56,689 bases of DNA from an uncultured Chlamydiae bacterium (GTDB lineage Bacteria; Chlamydiota; Chlamydiia; Chlamydiales; Rhabdochlamydiaceae): the NCBI GenBank assembly GCA_903824495.1, contig CAIJXB010000025.1, positions 1 to 56,689 of the forward strand. Direction: 5' to 3'. The notes under the pieces were generated by a model. It was not told the origin of the DNA, ran no database searches, and worked only from the letters and a program-made list of their open reading frames with translations. This document shows, piece after piece, positions 14,809 to 23,044 of the stretch (position 1 is the stretch's first letter; each line of letters opens with the position of its first letter). A program made the position numbers and the translations under genes.

Positions 14809-15696
14809 TTACCTATGAAGGATTTCTCTGTTTTTCGCTTGTTTGCAATCCTCATGGAGCTGAAATAGCTCTTCTAACGTCATATCACGCTTTAGCTTCC
14901 GAGGAATTTTCACTTCTCGGAAGAATTTTTCGTCTCTGAAAAAATAGTGATTAATCCTGATATGACTCTCTTGATGGGAGGTGAAGAACATATTGTTATT
15001 GGCCATAAAAACTTCTTTTCCAGAGCCGTTGAACCACTTAGATGAAGGCAAAAGAGGCACGTGATGAACAGTCCACATCATTTCAAAAATTGCTTTTTCA
15101 GGACGCACGATCATTTTACCAACATTATTCCAAGGATGGTCTTTGCGAGCGCATGATGTCATGTTTTTTAATAGAGAGTCTGTTGTCATGATCCCGCTAG
15201 TGCCAAAAAGCAGCCACTGCACATAGATCGCATCAGCTCCTTCATAATACTTTTTAAGACACCTCTGTAGGCTTTGCTTCTTTTTCACAAGAATGAATTC
15301 GTCTGTGTCAATAAGAGCGAGCCATTTTGTTTCCCCCCTCGCTCTCTCGATCACATTTTTATAAGCTTCGATTTGAATCTGCGGCCAACACCCAATCCTT
15401 TTTCTTGTAGCTGACCAGTCAAAAACCTCCACTACTCCCTTTTTAATATAAGGCTCTAAAACCTCCTGCCAAGGGTCATCACTACAATCATCGTAGAGCC
15501 AAAAGTGCTCTACTCCAATCCTTAAATGGTAATCAACCCATTCCTTCAAATAGCGCGCATCATTGTGAAAAATAGCCCCAATCGATACTTCAAATTCCTT
15601 CCCTAGTAAAAAAACAGGAAAAAGTATCGCAAGAAAGAGAAAACGAATAGATCGAATTTCAGCCTTGAAGAGTTGGATATTCTTTGATACGCTCAT
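14809..15696 (-). CDS. Exported glycosyltransferase, family 92-like
   Basis: A 295-residue protein. A hydrophobic N-terminus (IRSIRFLFLAILFPVFLLG) is a signal peptide or anchor. The mature part begins VSIGAIFHNDARYLKEWVDYH, then HFWLYDDCSDD, as in GT92 (formerly DUF23) enzymes, and contains the DxD-type motif LALIDTDEFI at about 126-135 for metal/nucleotide-sugar binding. Reaction inferred from family: transfer of a hexose, often galactose, to glycans. Family members are mostly eukaryotic Golgi enzymes or bacterial cytosolic/secreted proteins. GAGGAT lies 10-15 nt before the ATG. It is divergent to the next gene with only 29 bp between starts. Confidence 0.8.
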   Translation of the reverse strand: MSVSKNIQLFKAEIRSIRFLFLAILFPVFLLGKEFEVSIGAIFHNDARYLKEWVDYHLRIGVEHFWLYDDCSDDPWQEVLEPYIKKGVVEVFDWSATRKRIGCWPQIQIEAYKNVIERARGETKWLALIDTDEFILVKKKQSLQRCLKKYYEGADAIYVQWLLFGTSGIMTTDSLLKNMTSCARKDHPWNNVGKMIVRPEKAIFEMMWTVHHVPLLPSSKWFNGSGKEVFMANNNMFFTSHQESHIRINHYFFRDEKFFREVKIPRKLKRDMTLEELFQLHEDCKQAKNREILHR

Positions 15697-15725
15697 TTTG
15701 CGTTAATCCTCAAAGGAGTAGATCA

Positions 15726-16775
15726 TTGGAGTTTCTGCGATTTTTTTTCTGCTTGTCGATTCTACTCACAGGGCCCCTTTTTAGTATCCATGTTTCTCCT
15801 CAGCCCGTGGCTGTCTATAAAACTCCAGATTCGATTATGCATAAGCTCTCTCCAAGCTGGGCCCAGAATGTGGGAAGCCGCTTTCGCTTTTCCACGTGCA
15901 CAGGCGTAGCTTGGTTTGCAGATAATGCCCATTTAGTATCTGTAAATCTTTTAGAGCATTCCCTACAAACATACCGATTTGATCGAGACAAACACACGTT
16001 AAAAGCCAAGAAAAAATACAACAACAATACTACTTTGCTCGGCTGGCCTGAAAATGTAACAATTTCAAGAGATGGAACATTACTTGCAGTTTCTAACAGC
16101 GCTACCGGAAAAGTATGCGTATACCGAATCAATTCAAACAAAGGGATTCTAAACCCTTCTCCAATCGCTTTTGTCGAAGCTGGAGATCACGGTTTGCATG
16201 GAGTGCGATTTTCTCCTGACGGGAACTACTTAAGCTATGTCACCTATGATGGTCTTGGAAAAGTGCGTATTTTTCGAATCAATGATCGAATGAAAGGCTC
16301 TATATCCTTCAAACTTGAAGAAACCATGGATAGCACATTTGAAAACTTATCTCCAAAAGGGATCGATTTTTCCCATGACATGAATTACGTAGCGATCTGT
16401 TACTCTACGAAAATCCGCCCTGACTGGACTGGGCCAAGCGGGAAACTAGCTATTTTTAGATTTGATTCAAAGACTTGCAAACTTGATCAAACCCCTATTT
16501 GTGAAATAGGAATTGATGAGGGTCTAAATACTCCTGAAGATGTTTTATTTTTCGTGGATGATTCACTTCTGTTAGTATCTAATCAAGGAAATGATACGAT
16601 CACAGCCCATAGTTTCGATCAAAAAACAGGCCTCATCTCTGATAGCCACGCGCTCTTAAACGAGGCATCTGGTTTGAATTTCCCTCATGGCATTGCACTT
16701 TCCTCCGAGGGAAAGTACCTAGCTGTGAGCAATTATGGAGATGATAAAGTTTCTATCTACCTGATCCGGCAATAG
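15726..16775 (+). CDS. Secreted lactonase-like beta-propeller protein
   Basis: The start is taken at TTG 15726 because AAAGGAG (15713-15719) is ideally placed and this removes the overlap with the divergent gene. It gives a signal peptide LEFLRFFFCLSILLTGPLFS (first residue translated as Met). The mature protein carries repeated blades with ISRDGTLLAVSN, VRFSPDGNYLSYV and LSSEGKYLAVSNYGDDKVSIY, as in the 6-phosphogluconolactonase-like/YVTN propeller superfamily. An enzymatic role is not assured, since lactonase active-site residues could not be identified. Its 3' end overlaps the convergent kinase-like gene by 23 bp. Confidence 0.72.
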   Translation: MEFLRFFFCLSILLTGPLFSIHVSPQPVAVYKTPDSIMHKLSPSWAQNVGSRFRFSTCTGVAWFADNAHLVSVNLLEHSLQTYRFDRDKHTLKAKKKYNNNTTLLGWPENVTISRDGTLLAVSNSATGKVCVYRINSNKGILNPSPIAFVEAGDHGLHGVRFSPDGNYLSYVTYDGLGKVRIFRINDRMKGSISFKLEETMDSTFENLSPKGIDFSHDMNYVAICYSTKIRPDWTGPSGKLAIFRFDSKTCKLDQTPICEIGIDEGLNTPEDVLFFVDDSLLLVSNQGNDTITAHSFDQKTGLISDSHALLNEASGLNFPHGIALSSEGKYLAVSNYGDDKVSIYLIRQ

Positions 16776-18228
16776 CTGCGCACTCATGTAATGTTTGTTT
16801 AATTTCATCCATGGTAGGGAAGTTTGCTGCCTCTAAAGCTTTCTCCATCGCAGCTATAAGTAATGACGGCGCCCGATCTTGCCCTAAAGAAGTATTATCC
16901 TCATCACCAAACTCACTACCCTCTTGTTCGTAGTCCTCACTCACTAGATCAGCCTTTAAAACCCTAACAAGTAAAGAAAAAACCTTATCTGATATAGCAA
17001 GTCCTGTTACAAATCTTCGAATCGCAGAAGATCCTGCGTTCTCCTGCATTTGCTCTAAGTCTGCTGCATAACGTAAAAGATCTTCGTTAGCCTGTGTTAA
17101 ATCTTCAGCTCCTTCAATAAAAGGCTCTAATAATGCATGTGCAGGATTCGGTAAAAGATCCTTTAACGTCTCTATTTGCATCTTTAGTAACCCTTGAAGC
17201 TTTTCTTCTTTTTGATGGATAAGCTCTCTATAAGATTCAATGATCTCCTCTCCGATTTCTCTTCCTTGGAACATAAAATCTCGCATATTTGGAATAAGCG
17301 ATTCAGCAATCAAAAGAGCCAAGCTGTAGCAATCTGTCTCTTTTGTTGCTACGCCCTGCCTAGCTGCAAAATTTATAAAATAACTCTCCTCTCTTTCCTC
17401 GTTCATGAGACAGGGAATATCCTCAACTAAGCGATCAAAATCTGATATATGCATCACTAAATGGCCATCTTCGATTTTCACCAAAATATTTTCGAGTTTG
17501 GCATCTTGATAAGACATTTTCTGACCTGCTAAAAGCTCTAGGCCTAAAGCCACATCATTTAACCCTAGAATCCAGTCTAAAGGTGTTGGATACACCTTTA
17601 CCCCATCTTCTGTAAGCGCGTAAAAGTCACTTACAAGTCCTGAAAGATCTCCAGCATACCGAGGGCCTTCGAGTTCTAGTTTGTACCCCTTTGCTCCCTT
17701 CCACTTTGGATAGACACGAGGAACTGGCACATAGTAGTTAAAGGCATTTGGAATAAGTTTGAAAATTTTATGGTGTAGCTTGACTCCCTTTAAGATAATG
17801 CCTATGTCATTTTCGTATCGCGTGCGGTAGATCACATTCGACCCAAAAGAAACAGGAACTGTTCCATCTTTAGGAATAAAAACCCCGACGGCCGTTTTAA
17901 CCTTTTTATGATTTCCTTTTCCTAAAGGCCCTTGAATAATATTTAGCGAAGTTCCATTTTTCAGTTTTTGACACCAAAGGGCTATTCCTCCCATCTTTTT
18001 ATGAAAACGAAATAAACTCCCAATCTTACAATCAGGATGCTGTAAAGAGGTGTTTAAACGCTCACAAAGAGATCTACAACCTTTCTCTCCAAAACCCGGA
18101 AAAACTCTAACTGCAATTTCTCTTGTCTGGTCTAAGGAAATTCTGGAGCCCTGCTCTATACAGAGCCTCTTAGAAGGCCTTTCTTCTATAGAAGATAGAT
18201 TCATGCAAAACCCACAATAAATCAGCAT
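16753..18228 (-). CDS. Eukaryotic-like protein kinase fold, possible effector
   Basis: A 491-residue protein. A glycine-rich loop candidate is LGKGNHKKVKTA (about 102-113); the catalytic loop is YQDAKLENILV (about 240-250), keeping the Asp, Lys and Asn of HRDLKxxN but with YQ in place of HR; the metal-binding motif is SDFDR (about 262-266), where DFG reads DFD. The N-terminal 90 residues and the C-terminal 200 residues, which are helical and acidic, match nothing I recognise. No signal peptide. An alternative start at Met9 (18204) is possible; neither start has a strong ribosome-binding site. It could be an active Ser/Thr kinase delivered to the host or a divergent pseudokinase. Confidence 0.65.
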   Translation of the reverse strand: MLIYCGFCMNLSSIEERPSKRLCIEQGSRISLDQTREIAVRVFPGFGEKGCRSLCERLNTSLQHPDCKIGSLFRFHKKMGGIALWCQKLKNGTSLNIIQGPLGKGNHKKVKTAVGVFIPKDGTVPVSFGSNVIYRTRYENDIGIILKGVKLHHKIFKLIPNAFNYYVPVPRVYPKWKGAKGYKLELEGPRYAGDLSGLVSDFYALTEDGVKVYPTPLDWILGLNDVALGLELLAGQKMSYQDAKLENILVKIEDGHLVMHISDFDRLVEDIPCLMNEEREESYFINFAARQGVATKETDCYSLALLIAESLIPNMRDFMFQGREIGEEIIESYRELIHQKEEKLQGLLKMQIETLKDLLPNPAHALLEPFIEGAEDLTQANEDLLRYAADLEQMQENAGSSAIRRFVTGLAISDKVFSLLVRVLKADLVSEDYEQEGSEFGDEDNTSLGQDRAPSLLIAAMEKALEAANFPTMDEIKQTLHECAAIAGSGR

Positions 18229-18384
18229 TTAATACGTAGATTTTACAACATTTTAAGATAAAAATCAGCTATTTAATGCGCAGATTAAAATAATAAATAC
18301 TATTTTATTTGCAAGTAATTGCAACTAGAAGAGAAAACAGTCATTTTAGATCAGAAAAATGCCCGCTTTTTCTACACTTATAGA

Positions 18385-18415
18385 AGAAAAAAGAGTTGGC
18401 CAAAAAGCCAACTCT
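18385..18415 (-). terminator. Rho-independent terminator of the collagen-like gene
   Basis: Read leftward, AGAGTTGGC (18415-18407) pairs with GCCAACTCT (18400-18392) around a 6-nt loop and is followed by TTTTTTCTTC. It lies just after the stop at 18430. Confidence 0.8.
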
Positions 18416-18429
18416 AGTCAATTTTCCTC

Positions 18430-19032
18430 TTATAAAGCCGTTAAAAGAATGAGATTGAGTCTCGTACTTGCAACAGGAATTGTAGATCCCAGAATGTTGG
18501 AAGTCGCCTCAAAATCCTTTGTTGACGTATTAACGAGAGTAACCGTATCCCCTGCTTGGAGCAAAATAATAGACAACCCCGAATCATGCGTGCAAATATC
18601 ATCTGGTGTTATAGAAAAAGAACCTGACGATGTTCCTGGCAACAATACACCATTTCGATACGCCGCAAAAGACCACGCTGGAACAGGAGATGGATAAGGA
18701 GGGGCTAACCGCCCATCAACACCCCAATTAATGAAATAGATCCCACTCTTTAAAATGGTAATCACACCGGTAGTCCCCGCCTGTGACAAATCAAATTCTG
18801 AAGTAGTTTGAGCTACTAGATCTAATATTGCATTGCCACCTGGAGGGATAGTTTGAGCAGTCAAACTATATACACCTGTAAAAACTCCATTTACTGGACA
18901 ACAAGGACCTACGGGACCTGGAGGGCCCGGAGGACAGATACAACTTTGACAGCAGCAGCCTTCAGCGCTATAAGCGCTCGGAGCGCAAGCCATCATACTC
19001 AGTAAAACAAACAGTGATAACTTTTTATTCAT
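18430..19032 (-). CDS. Secreted collagen-like/C1q-like protein
   Basis: A 200-residue protein with signal peptide MNKKLSLFVLLSMMACAPSA; a SMMAC segment could also act as a lipobox. A Cys-rich stretch (GCCCQSCIC) is followed by a short collagen-type run PPGPPGPVGP and then about 130 residues (YSLTAQTIPPGGNAILDL, SGIYFINWGVDG, SIILLQAGDTVTLVNTST) with the pattern of BclA/C1q/TNF-like jelly-roll domains. Such proteins form trimers on cell or spore surfaces; here it would be a surface-exposed or secreted trimer. The Gly-X-Y run is very short, so the collagen triple helix is at most a nucleation point. It has its own terminator. Confidence 0.75.
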   Translation of the reverse strand: MNKKLSLFVLLSMMACAPSAYSAEGCCCQSCICPPGPPGPVGPCCPVNGVFTGVYSLTAQTIPPGGNAILDLVAQTTSEFDLSQAGTTGVITILKSGIYFINWGVDGRLAPPYPSPVPAWSFAAYRNGVLLPGTSSGSFSITPDDICTHDSGLSIILLQAGDTVTLVNTSTKDFEATSNILGSTIPVASTRLNLILLTAL

Positions 19033-19184
19033 GATACTTCCTATGTTAAGAACCTATGATGCAACAGCATCAGTGCAATAACATCGTTATAATAACGATT
19101 GTAGATCCCATCTCGCCATCGCTCCTTTCATGTTATTGTTCATGATAGTATTAAGCAAACGTTTTAAAAATAGCAGACAGAAAG

Positions 19185-19220
19185 AAACAGCCACAGGAAC
19201 TTACGTCCCTGTGGCTGTTT
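19185..19220 (-). terminator. Strong hairpin, probable terminator of the decayed porin gene
   Basis: Perfect 13-bp arms AAACAGCCACAGG (19185-19197) and CCTGTGGCTGTTT (19208-19220) with a 10-nt loop. Read leftward it is followed by CTTTCTGTC and a T-rich stretch, and it lies about 30 bp downstream of the porin remnant's stop. Confidence 0.65.
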
Positions 19221-19251
19221 AAACACTTTGATAAAAAAAGCGGTTTTTTTC

Positions 19252-19398
19252 TTAGTACGTAAATCCAAGCCCTACGCTCAAACCTTGAGCCCAAAAGCTT
19301 TCGCGCTTAAATACCGGCTTTGGATCTTCAGGACCTACATAGGTAGCCGCAGTAGGAGACGTCCATGCATTTCCCATATCTGGGTTTATAGTAGAGTT
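19252..19398 (-). pseudogene. C-terminal remnant of an outer-membrane porin
   Basis: The reverse strand is open for 48 codons before a TAA stop at 19254-19252, and encodes a sequence ending FKRESFWAQGLSVGLGFTY. The alternating pattern with a terminal aromatic residue is the classic last beta-strand of an outer-membrane protein and resembles chlamydial MOMP-like porin C-termini. An in-frame TAG precedes the fragment and no barrel-coding sequence follows upstream, where the next gene lies. It is therefore a 5'-truncated relic whose original terminator (19185-19220) is still present. It is distinct from the intact outer-membrane protein at 20950-22170. Confidence 0.7.
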
Positions 19399-19420
19399 CT
19401 AAGATGACCCTTGTCGCAAT

Positions 19421-19756
19421 CTAACCGCTTTTTCTTTTACGAGAAAAGAAAAGACAACCTAAACCCACTACCGCTAATGCAATTCCACTACCTTGAAGCC
19501 ACTGAGAGGTCACTCGAGAAGCTACAACCCCTTGTGATGCTTCACTGATCTTCTCTTGGGCAGATTGGGATCTTCTTTCACTAATGCCTTTTCTAATGGG
19601 TCCTATTAGAGGTTTTCTATGACCCGCTTGATCCGCTTCAGCTTGAGAAACTTTCATGGCACCTTGAGATGCTTCATAGGACATATAACTGCCAAAAACA
19701 AATAAACCTACACCCGCTGTGGTTAGAACAACACTTAATGTTTTTCTCATCGCCAT
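19421..19756 (-). CDS. Small two-transmembrane protein, unknown function
   Basis: A 111-residue protein starting after AGGAG (9 nt upstream). It has an N-terminal membrane segment (about 7-27), a hydrophilic central part rich in Gln, Ser and Arg, and a second membrane segment (about 87-104) ending in a basic tail (SRKRKSG). The layout is like that of the protein at 1179-1481, though the sequences differ. No catalytic motif. The basic tail after the second helix and the basic start suggest both termini face the cytoplasm. Its stop lies only 22 bp upstream of the porin remnant's open stretch, and no terminator separates them. Confidence 0.6.
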   Translation of the reverse strand: MAMRKTLSVVLTTAGVGLFVFGSYMSYEASQGAMKVSQAEADQAGHRKPLIGPIRKGISERRSQSAQEKISEASQGVVASRVTSQWLQGSGIALAVVGLGCLFFSRKRKSG

Positions 19757-19848
19757 ACAAAAACTCTCCTAGTTAGTTACTTTCCTGTTATTTGACGGAT
19801 CTCTCAAAAAAAGTAAAGGGAGCAATCTACGCATATGTTAAAAAAAAG

Positions 19849-19878
19849 TTGCAATGGCAGATTTTTTTCGCGTATACC
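19849..19878 (+). promoter_or_regulatory. Candidate promoter of the propeller gene
   Basis: TTGCAA (19849-19854) and TATACC (19873-19878) with 18-bp spacing, 30 bp before the ATG at 19909. The same -10 hexamer TATACC is used by the candidate promoter at 11509-11514. Confidence 0.45.
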
Positions 19879-19908
19879 TTATCACGGGTCAATTTTAAGG
19901 AGCCATTT

Positions 19909-20856
19909 ATGCACAAACAAATTGGATTTCTATTCTCTGCTATTTTACTAATAGCAAGTCATACTTTTGCAAGCAGCGCAAAGACTTCAATCTCTGGATT
20001 TTCAGGGCCTTGGGACATTGCGATCACTCCCGATGGAAGCACAGCTTATGTTGTTAATTTTTCTGGAAGCTCCGTTACGCCGATCAATCTAGCAGCAGGG
20101 ACTGCAGAGACAGACATAACGGGATTTTCTTGCCCCGTTGGACTTGCCATTACTCCTGATGGAACAACTGTCTATGTAGCAAACTACGATAACGGCTCTG
20201 TCACACCCTTTGACATTGAAACAAAAACAGCAGGAACACCCATAATGGGATTTTCTAGCCCAGTTGGAATCGCCATTACTCCAGATGGAGCCACTGCTTA
20301 CGTTACAAATTATAGCGCAGCAACAGTCACTCCGATCGATATCGCAAGCAACACGATAGGAACACCCATAACGGGATTTTCAGGTCCTTGGGGAATTGCG
20401 ATAACTCCAGATGGAACGACTATCTATGTTGCAAACTTCTTTAACAACACCGTCATTCCAATTGATGTAGCCTCAAATACAGCAGGAACACCTATCACTG
20501 GATTCCACGGCCCTGTTGAAATTGCAATAACACCTAACGGAACCACTGCCTATGTTACAAATTACAACAACGGCACCGTCACCCCTATCACTATTGGGAC
20601 AAATACAGCAGGTTCTGCTATTTCGGGATTTTCTAGCCCGATAGGAATTGCAAGTACTCCTGATGGAACAACGGCTTATGTTGCAAACTACGGCTTCATT
20701 AGCGTTACTCCAATCGATACAGGAAGCAATACTGCAAGCTCTCCCATGATCGGATTTAATAACCCATCAGGGATCGCAATTGCTCCTGATGGAACAAAAA
20801 TCTATATTACCAATTATGGTTCCAACACCGTCAGCTCGATCAGTATAAGTCCTTGA
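19909..20856 (+). CDS. Secreted YVTN-family beta-propeller protein
   Basis: The start is the ATG at 19909 with AAGGAG (19897-19902) 6 nt upstream; the frame is open for 39 more codons but without good signals. Signal peptide MHKQIGFLFSAILLIASHTF. About seven near-identical blades of 42 residues follow, each with ITGFSGPWGIAITPDGTT, AYVANYNNGTVTPI and a DxASNTAGTP turn, so a closed seven-bladed propeller is likely. No further domain is present, unlike the propeller at 10082-11326. The very regular repeats suggest recent expansion or homogenisation. Ligand-binding or scaffolding outside the cytoplasm is inferred. Confidence 0.8.
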   Translation: MHKQIGFLFSAILLIASHTFASSAKTSISGFSGPWDIAITPDGSTAYVVNFSGSSVTPINLAAGTAETDITGFSCPVGLAITPDGTTVYVANYDNGSVTPFDIETKTAGTPIMGFSSPVGIAITPDGATAYVTNYSAATVTPIDIASNTIGTPITGFSGPWGIAITPDGTTIYVANFFNNTVIPIDVASNTAGTPITGFHGPVEIAITPNGTTAYVTNYNNGTVTPITIGTNTAGSAISGFSSPIGIASTPDGTTAYVANYGFISVTPIDTGSNTASSPMIGFNNPSGIAIAPDGTKIYITNYGSNTVSSISISP

Positions 20857-20873
20857 GCTTTGGCTGATCTGAA

Positions 20874-20905
20874 AAAAGACCTTGTCCTCCTGGACAAGGT
20901 CTTTT
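20874..20905. terminator. Bidirectional terminator between convergent genes
   Basis: A 14-bp stem, AAAAGACCTTGTCC (20874-20887) and GGACAAGGTCTTTT (20892-20905), with loop TCCT. It has T runs on both strands and serves the rightward propeller gene and the leftward outer-membrane protein gene. Confidence 0.88.
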
Positions 20906-20949
20906 ATCTCTCTGCCTAACGGCAAGAGGGAATGTCTTCTGGAAATCAA

Positions 20950-22170
20950 TTAAAAATCAAAAGCTGCGCCAAAAGCCCATCCGGTTATGGTCAGATCATT
21001 TCTAGCCGTAACAATAGCTCCTTGCGTTCGCAGAAATTGATTTTGACCGAGGAAATAATGCTCTTCCCAACCCGCATGAAGTCCTAAATGAAGCCTGTCA
21101 CTTAGGAACATATGATCCCATCTTAGGCCTAAAGCTAAATCAACAATGGCGCGAGCGCAAAGAAAATTGTCTTGATACGAAGGGGTTAAATCATAAATAT
21201 CTAGAAGAATCTCACCTGTCGAGTTAAATCTTTTCCCGTTAATATCTCCATTACGGCTTACTTTCATATTTCCATAAAGAAGAGAAACTGCAGCATCTCC
21301 ATAGATACTAACTTCCTTGAATAAACCCCATTGAGTATCTATTCCAGCCAAGACGCCAATCCCGCGAAATTTATTGTGCATCTTCAAGCTATCTGTGGCT
21401 TCTAAAATATTGCCAGGGATCAATTCTTCTCCCGATTCAACAAAAAATTGATTGTACTTTTGATAAATCCATCCTCCTCTGAGCCCCCCATAAGGTCTTA
21501 AGGCAAGCCATTTACCAACAAAAAACTTCTTCCCAATTTCCGCATCTAACAAATTAAGATGAAGGCTCCAATTACCAGTACCGGAATCGATATTGACAAT
21601 GGGTATATCACCCGACTCGAAAACATTAGCAAAATCAGGGTCTGCCCAATACGACGTAATCGTCTGCGTAGCAGAATCAGTCACCGCAACCGATACATTC
21701 GCAGTAGTATAAAATCTTGTCCAAGAAGCATAAAAATCCCATTGATCGTGAGGTATATTATACCCTAGACCGATACGAGATCCCCAATCTAAATCAAATC
21801 CCAGATGAGCAAACTTTGCAGAAGCATCTGTATTATGCAATGTTACATCACCTTCACTTGAAGTTGTGGCTTTAGTATTTGTTACTAAAGCGAACTCAAG
21901 CCCTGACTCTGTAGCCTTCCAAAAAAGAGCCTCTCCTGTAACGTAAAGATTACTGCACTTATTACTATGGGGAAATCTTGCGGATGGGATCATGGATCTA
22001 TCCGTCCAATTAATATGAGACTGGCTAGTGTCTTTAGAAGAACCACTTTCCTCTTTAGTAACATCTTGAGAATCTGCCAATAAATATCTTTCTGACATTT
22101 CTTCACCTGCAAAAGCAGGTATACCTAAAATTAAAGTAGCTGCGGACATCATAGGCAACAAATCTTTCAT
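20950..22170 (-). CDS. Lpg1974-family pore-forming outer-membrane protein (MOMP-like)
   Basis: A 406-residue protein with signal peptide ending PAFAG. The mature region has NLYVTGEALFWKATESGLEF, then FDLDWGSRIGLGYNIPHDQW, typical of the Legionella/chlamydial outer-membrane family (PF05150, Lpg1974), and alternating beta-strands to a terminal WAFGAAFDF, the aromatic residue required for barrel insertion. It should form a diffusion pore. Simkania and relatives carry many such paralogues, and a remnant of a porin lies 1.5 kb away. AAGGATC lies 8-14 nt before the ATG. The gene is monocistronic, ended by the bidirectional terminator. Confidence 0.85.
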   Translation of the reverse strand: MKDLLPMMSAATLILGIPAFAGEEMSERYLLADSQDVTKEESGSSKDTSQSHINWTDRSMIPSARFPHSNKCSNLYVTGEALFWKATESGLEFALVTNTKATTSSEGDVTLHNTDASAKFAHLGFDLDWGSRIGLGYNIPHDQWDFYASWTRFYTTANVSVAVTDSATQTITSYWADPDFANVFESGDIPIVNIDSGTGNWSLHLNLLDAEIGKKFFVGKWLALRPYGGLRGGWIYQKYNQFFVESGEELIPGNILEATDSLKMHNKFRGIGVLAGIDTQWGLFKEVSIYGDAAVSLLYGNMKVSRNGDINGKRFNSTGEILLDIYDLTPSYQDNFLCARAIVDLALGLRWDHMFLSDRLHLGLHAGWEEHYFLGQNQFLRTQGAIVTARNDLTITGWAFGAAFDF

Positions 22171-22271
22171 AGAATGATCCTTGTTTTATTTTCTAGAAAT
22201 AGCATTTACGCATAACAGATCGAATGTACTTCTCACTAAGAAAATAGACAATGATTTTTTTGAAAATCATC

Positions 22272-22921
22272 TCAACAAATGGAAAGCCCATTACTTGCCA
22301 GTAGATCAAACTGCTGCTTCATCTCAAGGTTCCATGCATCTTTTTGCATAAACTGGCAGTGAGGTAGGAAATTTTTTTCTTCTGCATAAGCTTGAGCTTG
22401 AGAAACGGTTTCTGGATCAAGATCAATGCCATACAATGTGAAATTTTCTATTTTGGAGTAATCTAGATCTAAAAGCTCTCCCATAAGACCACAAGGAACT
22501 GAAGCAAAAGAAACGTTTTCAGCTACTCTTTTTTGAATCCCCTCTTTAAAGATAGAAAACCTCTGCTGGGTTGCTAGACATGTGGGTGCAAAGCTAAGAA
22601 GAAACTTTTCTAAAAGATGGAGCGATTTTTGATCCTTCCATATTGGATAGGTAACTACATAATGGGTCCAATATCCGTTGAGTCCACCTCTTTCAATAAG
22701 AAACTGCCCAAAAGAAAAACCATCGAGATCCTTGATGATCTATAATTGCCTTACAACTGAAATATGAGGAAGATCCCTCTATTTTTCACCTTATCGATGA
22801 GCTTTTGTTTGGCAACCTCAACAGTCGGAGCTCTTTGTTCACGGGATAGATTTTGAGCAATACATGTGTTCATAGTCAGCTCCGCGATTAGAATAGCCAA
22901 TGGTAGAAAAGTGTTTTTCAT
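22272..22921 (-). pseudogene. Decayed exported SAM-dependent methyltransferase
   Basis: Two leftward frames together form one gene. From ATG 22921, 56 codons encode a signal-peptide-like start (MKNTFLPLAILIAELTMNT) and REQRAPTVEVAKQKLIDKV, then stop at 22751. In another frame, open from 22739 to 22272, follow IIKDLDGFSFGQFLIERGG, NGYWTHYVVTYPIWKD, SVPCGLMGELLDLDYS and LYGIDLDPETVSQAQAYAEE, which read as the helical lead-in and SAM-binding core of a methyltransferase; the frame ends early at SNGLSIC. A frameshift or small deletion near 22740-22770 and loss of the 3' part make it non-functional. Confidence 0.72.
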
Positions 22922-23044
22922 GAAATTTTCTCATTGATTTTAGCGAAGGGATTCTATGGTCCATCTTTCAAAAACACAAGAAAATTTCGAGCATAAATAT
23001 TCCGTAGCCTCTATTATGCAAATAATATTTTTAGGAGATTTTTT

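Noticed and set aside
18359..18697. A 112-codon frame on + opposite the collagen-like gene
   Set aside because: It runs antisense through a gene with signal peptide and terminator; its own start region is the terminator hairpin.
22272..22484. A stand-alone 70-residue protein
   Set aside because: The reading frame upstream extends to 22739 and completes a methyltransferase core, so it is part of a pseudogene.
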